This document shows, one piece after another, positions 1 through 4,192 of a stretch of DNA of 7,109 bases (the stretch's first letter is position 1; each line of letters opens with the position of its first letter). Source of the DNA: Anaerolineales bacterium. GTDB taxonomy: Bacteria > Chloroflexota > Anaerolineae > 4572-78 > J111. Location: positions 1-7,109 of the forward strand of contig JAAUSP010000404.1 in NCBI GenBank assembly GCA_012032575.1. Direction: 5' to 3'. The translations under genes were made by a program, and so were the position numbers. The notes below the pieces were generated by a model. That model ran no database searches. It was not told where the DNA came from and saw nothing but the letters and a program-made list of their open reading frames with translations.

Positions 1-297
1 GCTGTTGTCAGCGGTGCCGAGTTCGTTGGTGAAAATCTTGTTCTCGGCCGCAACTTGGGTGCGAAACAGCCATTTGTTGCCGCGGTTCGCTTCCTCATCA
101 GCCGGAGGAACAGCCGAACCAACGTCAACAATTTCGGGGACGGTGATGGTAGCCGAAACAGCAGCGCCACGAATGACCGCATCTACCGCATCGGCCAGCG
201 CCTGGACGGCCACCGTACCAACTGCATCGTCAGCCGGAATGCTCAAGCTGGTTTGTTGAGATTGCCGATCAATGGTTGAAATATTGATTTTTGCCAT
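1..297 (-). CDS. Hypothetical protein, N-terminal 99 residues (first gene of the minus-strand operon; continues across the window ends)
   Basis: The ATG at 297-295 is preceded by a clear ribosome site (AAGGAG, about 10 nt upstream) and by a good promoter further up. The protein starts MAKINISTIDRQ, continues with an alanine-rich stretch (VQALADAVDAVIRGA) and ends here at ...ELGTADNS with no stop before base 1. If the molecule is circular it continues in frame at 7109-6984, giving 140 residues. No signal peptide or membrane segment is visible. The 340-aa and 393-aa genes follow directly. Its small size and position as first gene of the putative structural operon make it a candidate abundant particle protein. 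The overall pattern (serine/threonine-rich start, ADAVDAVIRGA helix, KWLFRT strand) reminds me of small unnamed phage proteins, but I cannot name a family. The role is inference. Confidence 0.8.
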   Translation of the reverse strand, partial: MAKINISTIDRQSQQTSLSIPADDAVGTVAVQALADAVDAVIRGAAVSATITVPEIVDVGSAVPPADEEANRGNKWLFRTQVAAENKIFTNELGTADNS

Positions 298-300
298 GCT

Positions 301-319
301 AAAAAAACTCCTTTTTTTT
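301..319 (-). promoter_or_regulatory. Ribosome-binding site framed by an A-run and a T-run
   Basis: Read on the minus strand, eight A, then GGAG, then seven T lead into the ATG at 297. The A and U runs could form a weak stem showing GGAG in the loop. The ribosome site itself is clear; the hairpin role is inference. Confidence 0.6.
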
Positions 320-363
320 GTTTAATCGTTGGGCCGCGACCCCCCGATTATAAGATGATTGTC

Positions 364-414
364 AAATGAACGTCGTTCATTTCGTATAATACAGGAAAAA
401 TACCGAAAAATCAA
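364..414 (-). promoter_or_regulatory. Sigma70-like promoter with palindromic operator for the minus-strand operon
   Basis: On the minus strand, TTGATT (414-409) and TATTAT (391-386) are separated by exactly 17 nt. The predicted start, near 379, falls inside a perfect odd palindrome, AAATGAACGTCGTTCATTT (364-382). Two further GAACGT motifs lie at 424-429 and 437-442, just upstream of the -35. A dimeric repressor covering the start site is a natural reading. The half-site GAAC/GTTC resembles Gram-positive LexA boxes, but with a 3-nt rather than a 4-nt centre. The binding protein is unknown, and no repressor gene is recognised in the window. Confidence 0.6.
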
Positions 415-582
415 GCACAAATAGAACGTCTGGTCCGAACGTTTGTACAACAGTGGCTTTACCAGGCCGCGCCAGACAGGATTTTAGAGGGTGCTGCGAT
501 AGTGAGGGTCAAAACAAAAAAACGCTCTGGGGGCACCTGTGACGTTTGCGGGCAAAGTTATCTTTTTGCTAACAGCCCATAA
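412..582 (+). pseudogene. Possible remnant of a Zn-ribbon gene carrying the 30-bp repeat
   Basis: The plus-strand frame is open from 370 to the TAA at 580-582, but I find no ATG or TTG start and only one late GTG (502). Bases 526-555 are identical to 4085-4114 inside the 143-aa Zn-ribbon gene and are in the same reading frame, giving SGGTCDVCGQ in both. After the repeat this copy diverges to SYLFANSP and stops, so the second cysteine pair (YCSPAC) is missing. The upstream part reads like protein (IERLVRTFVQQWLYQAAPDR) but does not align convincingly with the full gene. It overlaps the 3' end of the 38-aa minus-strand gene. It may be a recombination scar or a short gene with an unusual start. 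Confidence 0.3.
526..555 (+). repeat. 30-bp exact direct repeat, copy 1
   Basis: This copy begins TCTGGGGGCACC and ends TGCGGGCAA, identical base for base to 4085-4114. Flanking bases differ on both sides. It lies just beyond the end of the 38-aa membrane-protein gene. Confidence 0.95.
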
Positions 583-674
583 TAGAGCAGCAACATAATG
601 ATAAAAACCAACATTATTATGACAACGGTGTTCAGGAAGATTAGGGTAAGCAGTACAAGATCAAGAGTAATCAT
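558..674 (-). CDS. Small 38-aa single-pass membrane protein
   Basis: An ATG at 674-672 opens a 38-residue frame ending TAA at 560-558. Nearly the whole protein is one hydrophobic segment (residues about 6-35, rich in L, I, V and F), with a short positively charged end (AKR). It starts 23 nt after the stop of the 63-aa membrane protein on the same strand. A TGnTATAAT extended -10 box (686-681) sits only 6 nt before the ATG, and there is no properly spaced Shine-Dalgarno (GAGG touches the ATG), so the transcript could be leaderless. It could be a particle membrane protein, a lysis or holin-like peptide, or a membrane anchor. Small size leaves real doubt that it is expressed. Confidence 0.5.
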   Translation of the reverse strand: MITLDLVLLTLIFLNTVVIIMLVFIIMLLLYYGLLAKR

Positions 675-680
675 CCTCAG

Positions 681-686
681 ATTATA
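681..686 (-). promoter_or_regulatory. Extended -10 element abutting the 38-aa gene
   Basis: Minus strand TGCTATAAT matches the extended -10 consensus (TGnTATAAT). No good -35 is seen 16-18 nt upstream. The expected transcription start coincides with the A of the ATG at 674. Confidence 0.35.
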
Positions 687-697
687 GCACAACCGTT

Positions 698-889
698 CTA
701 TTTTTCTGATTGGTACTTTTTGGCTGATTGTCGAGCAACCCGGACCAACTCAACTAACACGTACAGAGGCACCCAACAGGGCATAAGGATAATCAAGACC
801 AGCGTTAAAAAGGGACAAAAATACAAATCTATGACAATTTCATCCAGAATTGGAATTCCGGTATAGTGAGGACCAGACTTGTTTTTCAT
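698..889 (-). CDS. Small 63-aa membrane protein
   Basis: The ATG at 889-887 has a usable ribosome site (GAGG, 5 nt spacing) and a promoter-like element at 978-949. The frame runs 63 residues to TAG at 700-698. The N-terminus is polar (MKNKSGPHYTG). Residues about 20-49 form a long hydrophobic stretch broken by Pro37 and Pro41, so it may be one bent or two short membrane helices. The tail is basic (RVARQSAKKYQSEK). The charge pattern suggests a cytoplasmic C-terminus. No family is recognised. Next to the 38-aa membrane protein, and upstream of the structural-type operon, it could be a minor particle membrane protein or part of host lysis or exit. Both roles are inference. Confidence 0.6.
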   Translation of the reverse strand: MKNKSGPHYTGIPILDEIVIDLYFCPFLTLVLIILMPCWVPLYVLVELVRVARQSAKKYQSEK

Positions 890-910
890 AGCTCCCTCAG
901 AACATAAATT

Positions 911-941
911 CTATAGGCCCAATTGACTTTAGGGCCTATGG
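911..941 (-). promoter_or_regulatory. Inverted repeat at the start of the 63-aa transcript
   Basis: ATAGGCCC (913-920) and GGGCCTAT (932-939) are perfect 8-bp arms around an 11-nt loop, extended to 10 bp with one wobble pair. It lies immediately downstream of the -10 box, at about +1 to +30, as an operator or 5' stem-loop would. Confidence 0.55.
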
Positions 942-948
942 TAGTAGA

Positions 949-978
949 ATTATACCAACAAAGGACGCCAATCCACAA
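949..978 (-). promoter_or_regulatory. Promoter for the small membrane-protein genes
   Basis: On the minus strand, TTGTGG (978-973) and a perfect TATAAT (954-949) are 18 nt apart. The -35 overlaps arm A of the origin inverted repeat, which includes a DnaA-box-like sequence. An origin-binding protein could therefore block this promoter. Confidence 0.5.
962..978 (+). repeat. Inverted repeat arm A
   Basis: AGGACGCCAATCCACAA is the exact reverse complement of 1045-1061. A 10-bp partial copy (AGGACGCCAA) recurs at 1112-1121 over the ribosome site of the 88-aa gene. Confidence 0.95.
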
Positions 979-1018
979 TCTGTTTTTTGATTTGCCCACA
1001 ATACAATAAAATCAAAGG

Positions 1019-1038
1019 CAAAGTGCCGGATTTAAATC
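1019..1038 (+). repeat. Inverted repeat arm B
   Basis: It begins CAAAGTGCCGG and pairs with 1072-1090 with one unpaired A. The two arms enclose arm A', giving pseudoknot topology with the A pair. Confidence 0.9.
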
Positions 1039-1044
1039 TTAGGG

Positions 1045-1061
1045 TTGTGGATTGGCGTCCT
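1045..1061 (-). repeat. Inverted repeat arm A'
   Basis: TTGTGGATTGGCGTCCT is a perfect 17-bp complement of 962-978. Its last 10 bases are also complementary to 1112-1121. Confidence 0.95.
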
Positions 1062-1071
1062 CTCCCGAAAT

Positions 1072-1090
1072 GATTTAATCCGGCACTTTG
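1072..1090 (-). repeat. Inverted repeat arm B'
   Basis: GATTTAATCCGGCACTTTG is the reverse complement of 1019-1038 except for one missing A. Confidence 0.9.
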
Positions 1091-1108
1091 TGTTTTAACA
1101 TTATCCAC

Positions 1109-1121
1109 AGGAGGACGCCAA
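1109..1121 (+). promoter_or_regulatory. Consensus Shine-Dalgarno inside a third copy of the A repeat
   Basis: AGGAGG (1109-1114) is 7 nt from the ATG at 1122. Bases 1112-1121 repeat arm A and can pair with A' (1052-1061), which would cover most of the ribosome site. Confidence 0.7.
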
Positions 1122-1388
1122 ATGTCTACAGTACCAAAAGCACCAAATTCCCCGCAAGAAACGAATTTTATTTCTCCCCCTAAGAGTAATCCCCAAGGAA
1201 TGGTTTTAACTGCCAAAACCAAGCTTTTTCAGGCAAGGGAACAGTTAGATACATACTTGTCCCAATTGGGGTTAACCGATGCTCAATTAGTTATTTTGGA
1301 GCATTACATAACCAATATTGGCTTTTGGGAAAATTCGGTTTCTTGTTGGGAAATTATCGCTCAAGTCAAGGGGGAAAATGATGTTTAG
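1122..1388 (+). CDS. Hypothetical 88-aa protein, first gene of the replication operon
   Basis: The ATG has a consensus AGGAGG 7 nt upstream. The N-terminal 30 residues are proline- and serine-rich and probably disordered (MSTVPKAPNSPQETNF...). Residues about 32-85 look helical, with two stretches (TKLFQAREQLDTYLSQLGL and TDAQLVILEHYITNIGF) that could form a small helical DNA-binding or protein-binding domain. No family is recognised and I see no catalytic motif. The stop (TAG, 1386-1388) overlaps the start of the nuclease gene, so the two are translationally coupled. Its position directly after the origin-like repeats fits an origin-binding or copy-control protein, but this is inference from place alone. 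Confidence 0.75.
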   Translation: MSTVPKAPNSPQETNFISPPKSNPQGMVLTAKTKLFQAREQLDTYLSQLGLTDAQLVILEHYITNIGFWENSVSCWEIIAQVKGENDV

Positions 1389-1878
1389 CAGAGATGAGCG
1401 TCAAGGGATGGTAGGCGAATGGTATGTCTACCAACAATTGGTTAAGCGGGGGTGGTCAGTAAAAATGATGGCTGATTTTTACCACAAAAATTGTGATATG
1501 AAAGTCGGCCAATTGCCTATAGAGGTCAAATATGCCAAAACCACCTATCGCAAAAAACAACGCCAGGGACTAAATATTTATGTCGCCCGCTGGCAATGGT
1601 TCGTTCACTCATCTGCCCAAGAAATGAATGATCGTGACTGGGTTTTAGTCTTGATTGCCGAAGATCAAAAAAAGATCAAGCACCCCTACATACTGCCTGG
1701 TAATTTGTTGGATGGTCGTAACCATCTGCAAATCACCAGTCACCCCAACAAATATACTGGTTGGCTCAATGACTGGAAAGGCGAATGGCAGGTGATAGAA
1801 TTCTTAATGCAACAATCCTATCTTGACAATGGCCCCACTTACCACCAATGGAAGCAAGGTCAAAGGATTGTGGCCTAA
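1381..1878 (+). CDS. PD-(D/E)XK-type nuclease, 165 aa
   Basis: The start is chosen at the second of two adjacent ATGs (1378 and 1381) because AGGGGG lies 6 nt before it. The upstream TTG at 1318 would overlap the 88-aa gene with no ribosome site. The pattern of a restriction-endonuclease fold is visible: helix with GE (Gly12, Glu13), Y..L...GW (17-25), Asp39 in NCDMK, then PIEVKYAK with Glu48 and Lys50. These match the catalytic D...ExK set of Holliday-junction-resolvase-like and VRR-NUC-like enzymes. The C-terminal half has several tryptophans and no further recognised domain. It lies between the 88-aa gene and the helicase gene, with which it overlaps (TAATG), so it probably cleaves replication or recombination intermediates. 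Degradation of host or rival DNA is an alternative. Confidence 0.75.
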   Translation: MFSRDERQGMVGEWYVYQQLVKRGWSVKMMADFYHKNCDMKVGQLPIEVKYAKTTYRKKQRQGLNIYVARWQWFVHSSAQEMNDRDWVLVLIAEDQKKIKHPYILPGNLLDGRNHLQITSHPNKYTGWLNDWKGEWQVIEFLMQQSYLDNGPTYHQWKQGQRIVA

Positions 1879-3083
1879 TGGGTAAGAAAAACGTTGGTTC
1901 ACGATACCAAACGGTGATAGATGACCTCTCTAAGCGCGGTTGGAATTTCCGCATAAATGACTTGAATGACGGCCTAGAATACTCGGTATCAAATGCGGGT
2001 TGGGCACTCTGCACCGATGTTATCGAAGCCGTCATCAGAACTGATATGCGCGAAGATGGTTATGGAGTGAGCGGATCCGGAAAGCCGGGTTACTCGGCCA
2101 TGCGAGATGCCTATATGACTTTGGCCCATAGGCAAAGGTATAACCCGATCAAAGAGTACTTCTTGGGGTTGGAAGGAAAATATTCACCCAACAAAACCCC
2201 CTACGTGAATGAGCTATTCTGCAATGTTTTTGAAAATCCTGACAAAATGTTCTCAAATTGGCTATTCCGCTGGATGGTAGGCGCAATCGCCAAAGTTTTT
2301 GAGGGACAGCGAAATCCCATGTTAGTTTTGGATGGGCCGCAGAATATGGGCAAGTCTTGGTTTGTTGAATGGTTGTGTCCTCTCCCCCAACATTTTATTC
2401 GGGACAGCATTAATCCCGATGATAAAGATAGCCATTTGTTGCTGTCTGATATGCTGCTCTGGGAAGTGGAAGAAGCGGACAGCACAACCCGCAGAGCAGA
2501 TGCTTCCGCGCTGAAAGCGTTCATCACCCGCGACACGGTTAAGAAGCGACCGGCTTATGGCCGTCACCGCATAGAAAAACCTGCGCTTTGTTCGTTTATC
2601 GGGACTATCAACTTTGATGGGTCTGGGTTTCTGGTTGACACTACGGGCAACACTCGCTTTTTAATTTGCCTGATTACGACCATAGACTTTGACTACATCA
2701 TCACGGACAAGGACCAGCTATGGGCGGAAGCATACTGGTATTACCGGAACACTCCCCAAGCTTGGAAACTAACCCCAGATGAAACAGCCAGGCGCGATCA
2801 GATCAACGCGGAATATGAAGTACCATCGGCCCTTGAGAATGTGATTAACGAGCTTTACTTAATCACCAATGACCCCAATGATTTTATCCCCACGTCCCAA
2901 ATTCAACAGGTCGTTAGTCAGTATTATCGGTTTAATAGTGAGCAATTGTTCTATAGGGAATTGGCAAGGGTTATGACCAAAATCGGACTACAGCCGGGAA
3001 GGGCAAAATTTCAAGAGGGTCAAGACCATCGGCGGGGTTGGCTTGGCCTAAAAAGGAGACAAACAGTTGATTTGTCCGATTAA
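1878..3083 (+). CDS. VirE-family (virulence-associated protein E-like) primase-helicase ATPase, 401 aa
   Basis: The ATG at 1878 overlaps the nuclease stop (TAATG), which suggests termination-reinitiation. An in-frame ATG at 1848 has no ribosome site. The P-loop is GPQNMGKS (residues 153-160). A Walker B-like acidic motif lies at LLWEVEEAD (193-201), followed by KAFITRD and KKRPAYGRHR (213-231), GTIN (242-245) as sensor 1, and DTTGNTRF (254-261) with a likely arginine finger at Arg260. This order is that of the VirE family of mobile-element replication proteins, related to superfamily 3-type helicases. The N-terminal 120 residues are not recognised and could hold the origin-binding or priming part. 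The ATPase probably unwinds the element's DNA at replication. No TOPRIM or AEP primase motif is seen; a separate CHC2-type zinc finger gene lies downstream. Confidence 0.88.
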   Translation: MGKKNVGSRYQTVIDDLSKRGWNFRINDLNDGLEYSVSNAGWALCTDVIEAVIRTDMREDGYGVSGSGKPGYSAMRDAYMTLAHRQRYNPIKEYFLGLEGKYSPNKTPYVNELFCNVFENPDKMFSNWLFRWMVGAIAKVFEGQRNPMLVLDGPQNMGKSWFVEWLCPLPQHFIRDSINPDDKDSHLLLSDMLLWEVEEADSTTRRADASALKAFITRDTVKKRPAYGRHRIEKPALCSFIGTINFDGSGFLVDTTGNTRFLICLITTIDFDYIITDKDQLWAEAYWYYRNTPQAWKLTPDETARRDQINAEYEVPSALENVINELYLITNDPNDFIPTSQIQQVVSQYYRFNSEQLFYRELARVMTKIGLQPGRAKFQEGQDHRRGWLGLKRRQTVDLSD

Positions 3084-3103
3084 AAACAAGGGTTACATGA
3101 AAA

Positions 3104-3130
3104 TGGTGGTTTTGGTGGTTTTGGTGGCAT
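3104..3130 (+). repeat. Three tandem 9-bp TGGTGG units
   Basis: TGGTGGTTT occurs twice, followed by TGGTGGCAT. Related units recur singly at 3162 and 3311 and inverted at 3221-3246. Confidence 0.85.
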
Positions 3131-3220
3131 GTCATGCCAGCAATGGCATTTTTCAAAAAATTGGTGGCATGAAACCGAACATGGGCAGAGCGGCCCATTT
3201 TGCGAGTAAGGGCAAAATCC

Positions 3221-3246
3221 CATGCCACCATGCCACCATGCCAGCA
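3221..3246 (-). repeat. Three tandem 8-bp CATGCCAC/G units
   Basis: CATGCCAC, CATGCCAC and CATGCCAG are in direct succession. They are complementary to the TGGTGGCATG motifs at 3122-3131 and 3162-3171. Confidence 0.85.
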
Positions 3247-3358
3247 ATTTTTTCAAACCCCCGTTTTTAAGCACTTTTTTTTCAAACCAAGCCCCAAAAT
3301 TTGCTGGTTTTGGTGGTAAGGAAATGGGCAACCCCCCATTTGATACTGAGTAAAAACA

Positions 3359-3406
3359 AAGCGGCCACCGGAATAACCGGTAGCCGCTTCGGGGCAATTT
3401 CGCCCC
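3359..3406 (+). promoter_or_regulatory. Double hairpin upstream of the primase zinc-finger gene
   Basis: Stem 1 pairs AAGCGGC-C-ACCGG (3359-3371) with CCGGT-A-GCCGCTT (3377-3389): 12 pairs, one C/A mismatch, loop AATAA. Stem 2 pairs GGGGC (3391-3395) with GCCCC (3402-3406). No T-run follows either, so they do not look like terminators. CCCCCATTTGAT occurs after stem 2 (3403-3414) and again at 3333-3344. Confidence 0.6.
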
Positions 3407-3428
3407 CATTTGATGAAAGGATTGTACA

Positions 3429-3764
3429 ATGAGTGACCGAATAAAACAAATCAAGGAACACTACAAATTAGCGAACATTGTCGCCCCGTACACTGGCGGG
3501 CTGTCTGCCCCAGTAGTCACCGCCTATGGCAATTATTTTAATGGCTGGTGTCCGTTTTGCCAGTCAGGATCAAAACAACCCAAGCAATCTAAGCGGTTTT
3601 GGGTGAACACAACAGCCGGTCTATGCAATTGTTATCATCCAATCTGTGCAGCACATCGGCCGATGGATATTATCAACTTTTGGGCAAGGGTTCACAATAT
3701 CAGCAATGACCAAGCCATTCGGGATCTGTTCTTAGGGATACCTATTAAGGCAAACGGAAGATGA
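3429..3764 (+). CDS. Stand-alone CHC2-like primase zinc-finger protein, 111 aa
   Basis: The ATG has AAAGGA 7 nt upstream. The N-terminus (IKQIKEHYKLANIVAPYTG) matches the lead-in helix of DnaG-type zinc fingers, and the middle carries CPFC (Cys41, Cys44), then RFWVNTTAGLCNCYHPIC (Cys66, Cys68, His70, Cys73) and MDIINFWARVHNISNDQAIRDL. In DnaG this is the layout CPFH...F.V....Y.CFGCG..GD.I.F......F.EA...L. The protein ends there, so the TOPRIM catalytic domain is absent. It therefore recognises single-stranded template or recruits a primase rather than making primers alone, unless the VirE protein or host DnaG supplies catalysis. The stop overlaps the next start (ATGA), so it is operonic with the 143-aa gene. 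Confidence 0.75.
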   Translation: MSDRIKQIKEHYKLANIVAPYTGGLSAPVVTAYGNYFNGWCPFCQSGSKQPKQSKRFWVNTTAGLCNCYHPICAAHRPMDIINFWARVHNISNDQAIRDLFLGIPIKANGR

Positions 3765-4192
3765 AACTTAAGGCACCTAATAGAGAAGCCCTAGAGGTCA
3801 AGGTAGAGGGACTGTACCACGGCCAAGCGTTTATCAAGATCAGCGCTGGTGGAGACTATGTTATGCTGGTAGCAGATCGTTCGGAAATGATAGGTGAGTT
3901 AAAGAGACTGCTCCGAGTGTTCGAGACGCAATCTGTAGAACAGGTTAACCAGGCCCAAGCCTTGCCCGTTGAATTGTACCAACCCGAAACCGCATGGCCT
4001 TGGCTGGTCCAACGCTTCCCCTGGCTATTTGATGACATTTCCACCGGAAGCGAACCATATGCCTCTTATCTGAAATTAAGACCGTCTGGGGGCACCTGTG
4101 ACGTTTGCGGGCAACCTGTTACGGCTGTTACGGCCAAATACTGTTCACCTGCTTGCAAACAGCAAGCATACAGGGAACGGAAGGCAGCGTAA
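3761..4192 (+). CDS. Zn-ribbon protein, 143 aa
   Basis: The start overlaps the stop of the primase zinc-finger gene by 4 nt (ATGA), and GGA lies just before it. The N-terminal 55 residues look like a small alpha/beta domain (strands LEVKVEGL, AFIKISA, YVMLVA, then helix MIGELKRLLRVFE) that I do not recognise. A linker with WPWLVQRFPWLF follows. The C-terminus is a four-cysteine ribbon, Cys113, Cys116, Cys128 and Cys132 (CDVCGQ ... KYCSPACKQQAYRER), a short motif common in proteins of mobile elements. The 78-aa gene downstream carries a related ribbon. The gene contains the second copy of the 30-bp repeat, and a tandem CTGTTACGG pair (4116-4133) that contributes to a GTTACG cluster. A role in DNA or RNA binding during replication is inferred. 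Confidence 0.75.
   Translation: MKLKAPNREALEVKVEGLYHGQAFIKISAGGDYVMLVADRSEMIGELKRLLRVFETQSVEQVNQAQALPVELYQPETAWPWLVQRFPWLFDDISTGSEPYASYLKLRPSGGTCDVCGQPVTAVTAKYCSPACKQQAYRERKAA
4085..4114 (+). repeat. 30-bp exact direct repeat, copy 2
   Basis: Identical to 526-555 and in the same reading frame. It encodes SGGTCDVCGQ, the first half of the Zn ribbon of the 143-aa protein. Confidence 0.95.
4150..4168 (+). repeat. Hairpin in the Zn-ribbon coding sequence, copy 1
   Basis: TGCTTGC-AAACA-GCAAGCA is a perfect 7-bp stem. The same stem with a different loop (CGCCA) occurs at 4416-4434 in the 78-aa gene. The flanking 16 bases CAGCAAGCATACAGGG (4160-4175 and 4426-4441) are identical. Confidence 0.8.

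Larger units (their letters stand above)
962..1109. other. Candidate replication origin with a DnaA box and interlocked inverted repeats
   Basis: There is a perfect consensus DnaA box, TTATCCACA, at 1101-1109. Two-mismatch versions lie at 969-977, 992-1000 and on the opposite strand at 1046-1054. Two pairs of inverted repeats interlock. A (962-978) pairs with A' (1045-1061) over 17 perfect bp. B (1019-1038) pairs with B' (1072-1090) over 19 of 20 positions, one base being missing in B'. Between them lies an A/T-rich tract (980-1016). The region sits between the divergent membrane-protein and replication operons, directly upstream of the replication genes, as expected for an origin. No Rep iterons of a known plasmid family were recognised. 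Confidence 0.65.
3084..3428. other. 345-bp non-coding repeat- and hairpin-rich region
   Basis: No credible gene lies here. TGGTGG or its complement occurs seven times: three tandem 9-bp units at 3104-3130, then 3162, 3225, 3233 and 3311. On the other strand orientation CATGCCAC/G is repeated three times with 8-bp period (3221-3244). An imperfect inverted repeat joins 3152-3171 and 3237-3256 (18 of 20). Small stems include ATGCCA-GCAA-TGGCAT (3134-3149), ATGGGC/GCCCAT (3181-3198) and ATTTTGC/GCAAAAT (3197-3218). Two stronger hairpins follow at 3359-3406. The block could be a second origin or single-strand initiation site, a partition site, a packaging site or a structured RNA. The sequence does not decide between these. 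Confidence 0.7.

Noticed and set aside
5..279. Plus-strand frames of 84 and 74 residues at the left edge
   Set aside because: They lie opposite the 140-aa gene, which has promoter, ribosome site and plausible protein composition. The Ala/Ser/Thr bias is typical of an antisense frame.
950..1222. Minus-strand 90-residue frame over the origin
   Set aside because: It overlaps the DnaA box, the inverted repeats and the start of the 88-aa gene, which has a far better ribosome site.
1318..1380. Upstream TTG start for the nuclease
   Set aside because: It lies deep inside the 88-aa gene with no ribosome site. The ATG at 1381 has AGGGGG at the right distance.
1848..1877. Upstream ATG start for the VirE-type protein
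   Set aside because: It lies within the nuclease gene without a ribosome site. The ATG at 1878 overlaps the nuclease stop in the common TAATG arrangement.
2201..2567. Minus-strand frames of 111 and 81 residues inside the helicase gene
   Set aside because: They are antisense to the conserved ATPase motifs and are serine/isoleucine-rich shadows without ribosome sites.
3067..3270. Plus-strand 67-residue frame after the helicase gene
   Set aside because: It begins inside the helicase C-terminus and its sequence is a by-product of the tandem repeats. There is no ribosome site.
3080..3454. Minus-strand 124-residue open frame across the repeat region
   Set aside because: Its odd composition (runs of PPKP, WW, Cys/His) comes from the TGGTGG and GCCACC repeats. 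It has no ribosome site and overlaps the start of the primase-finger gene.
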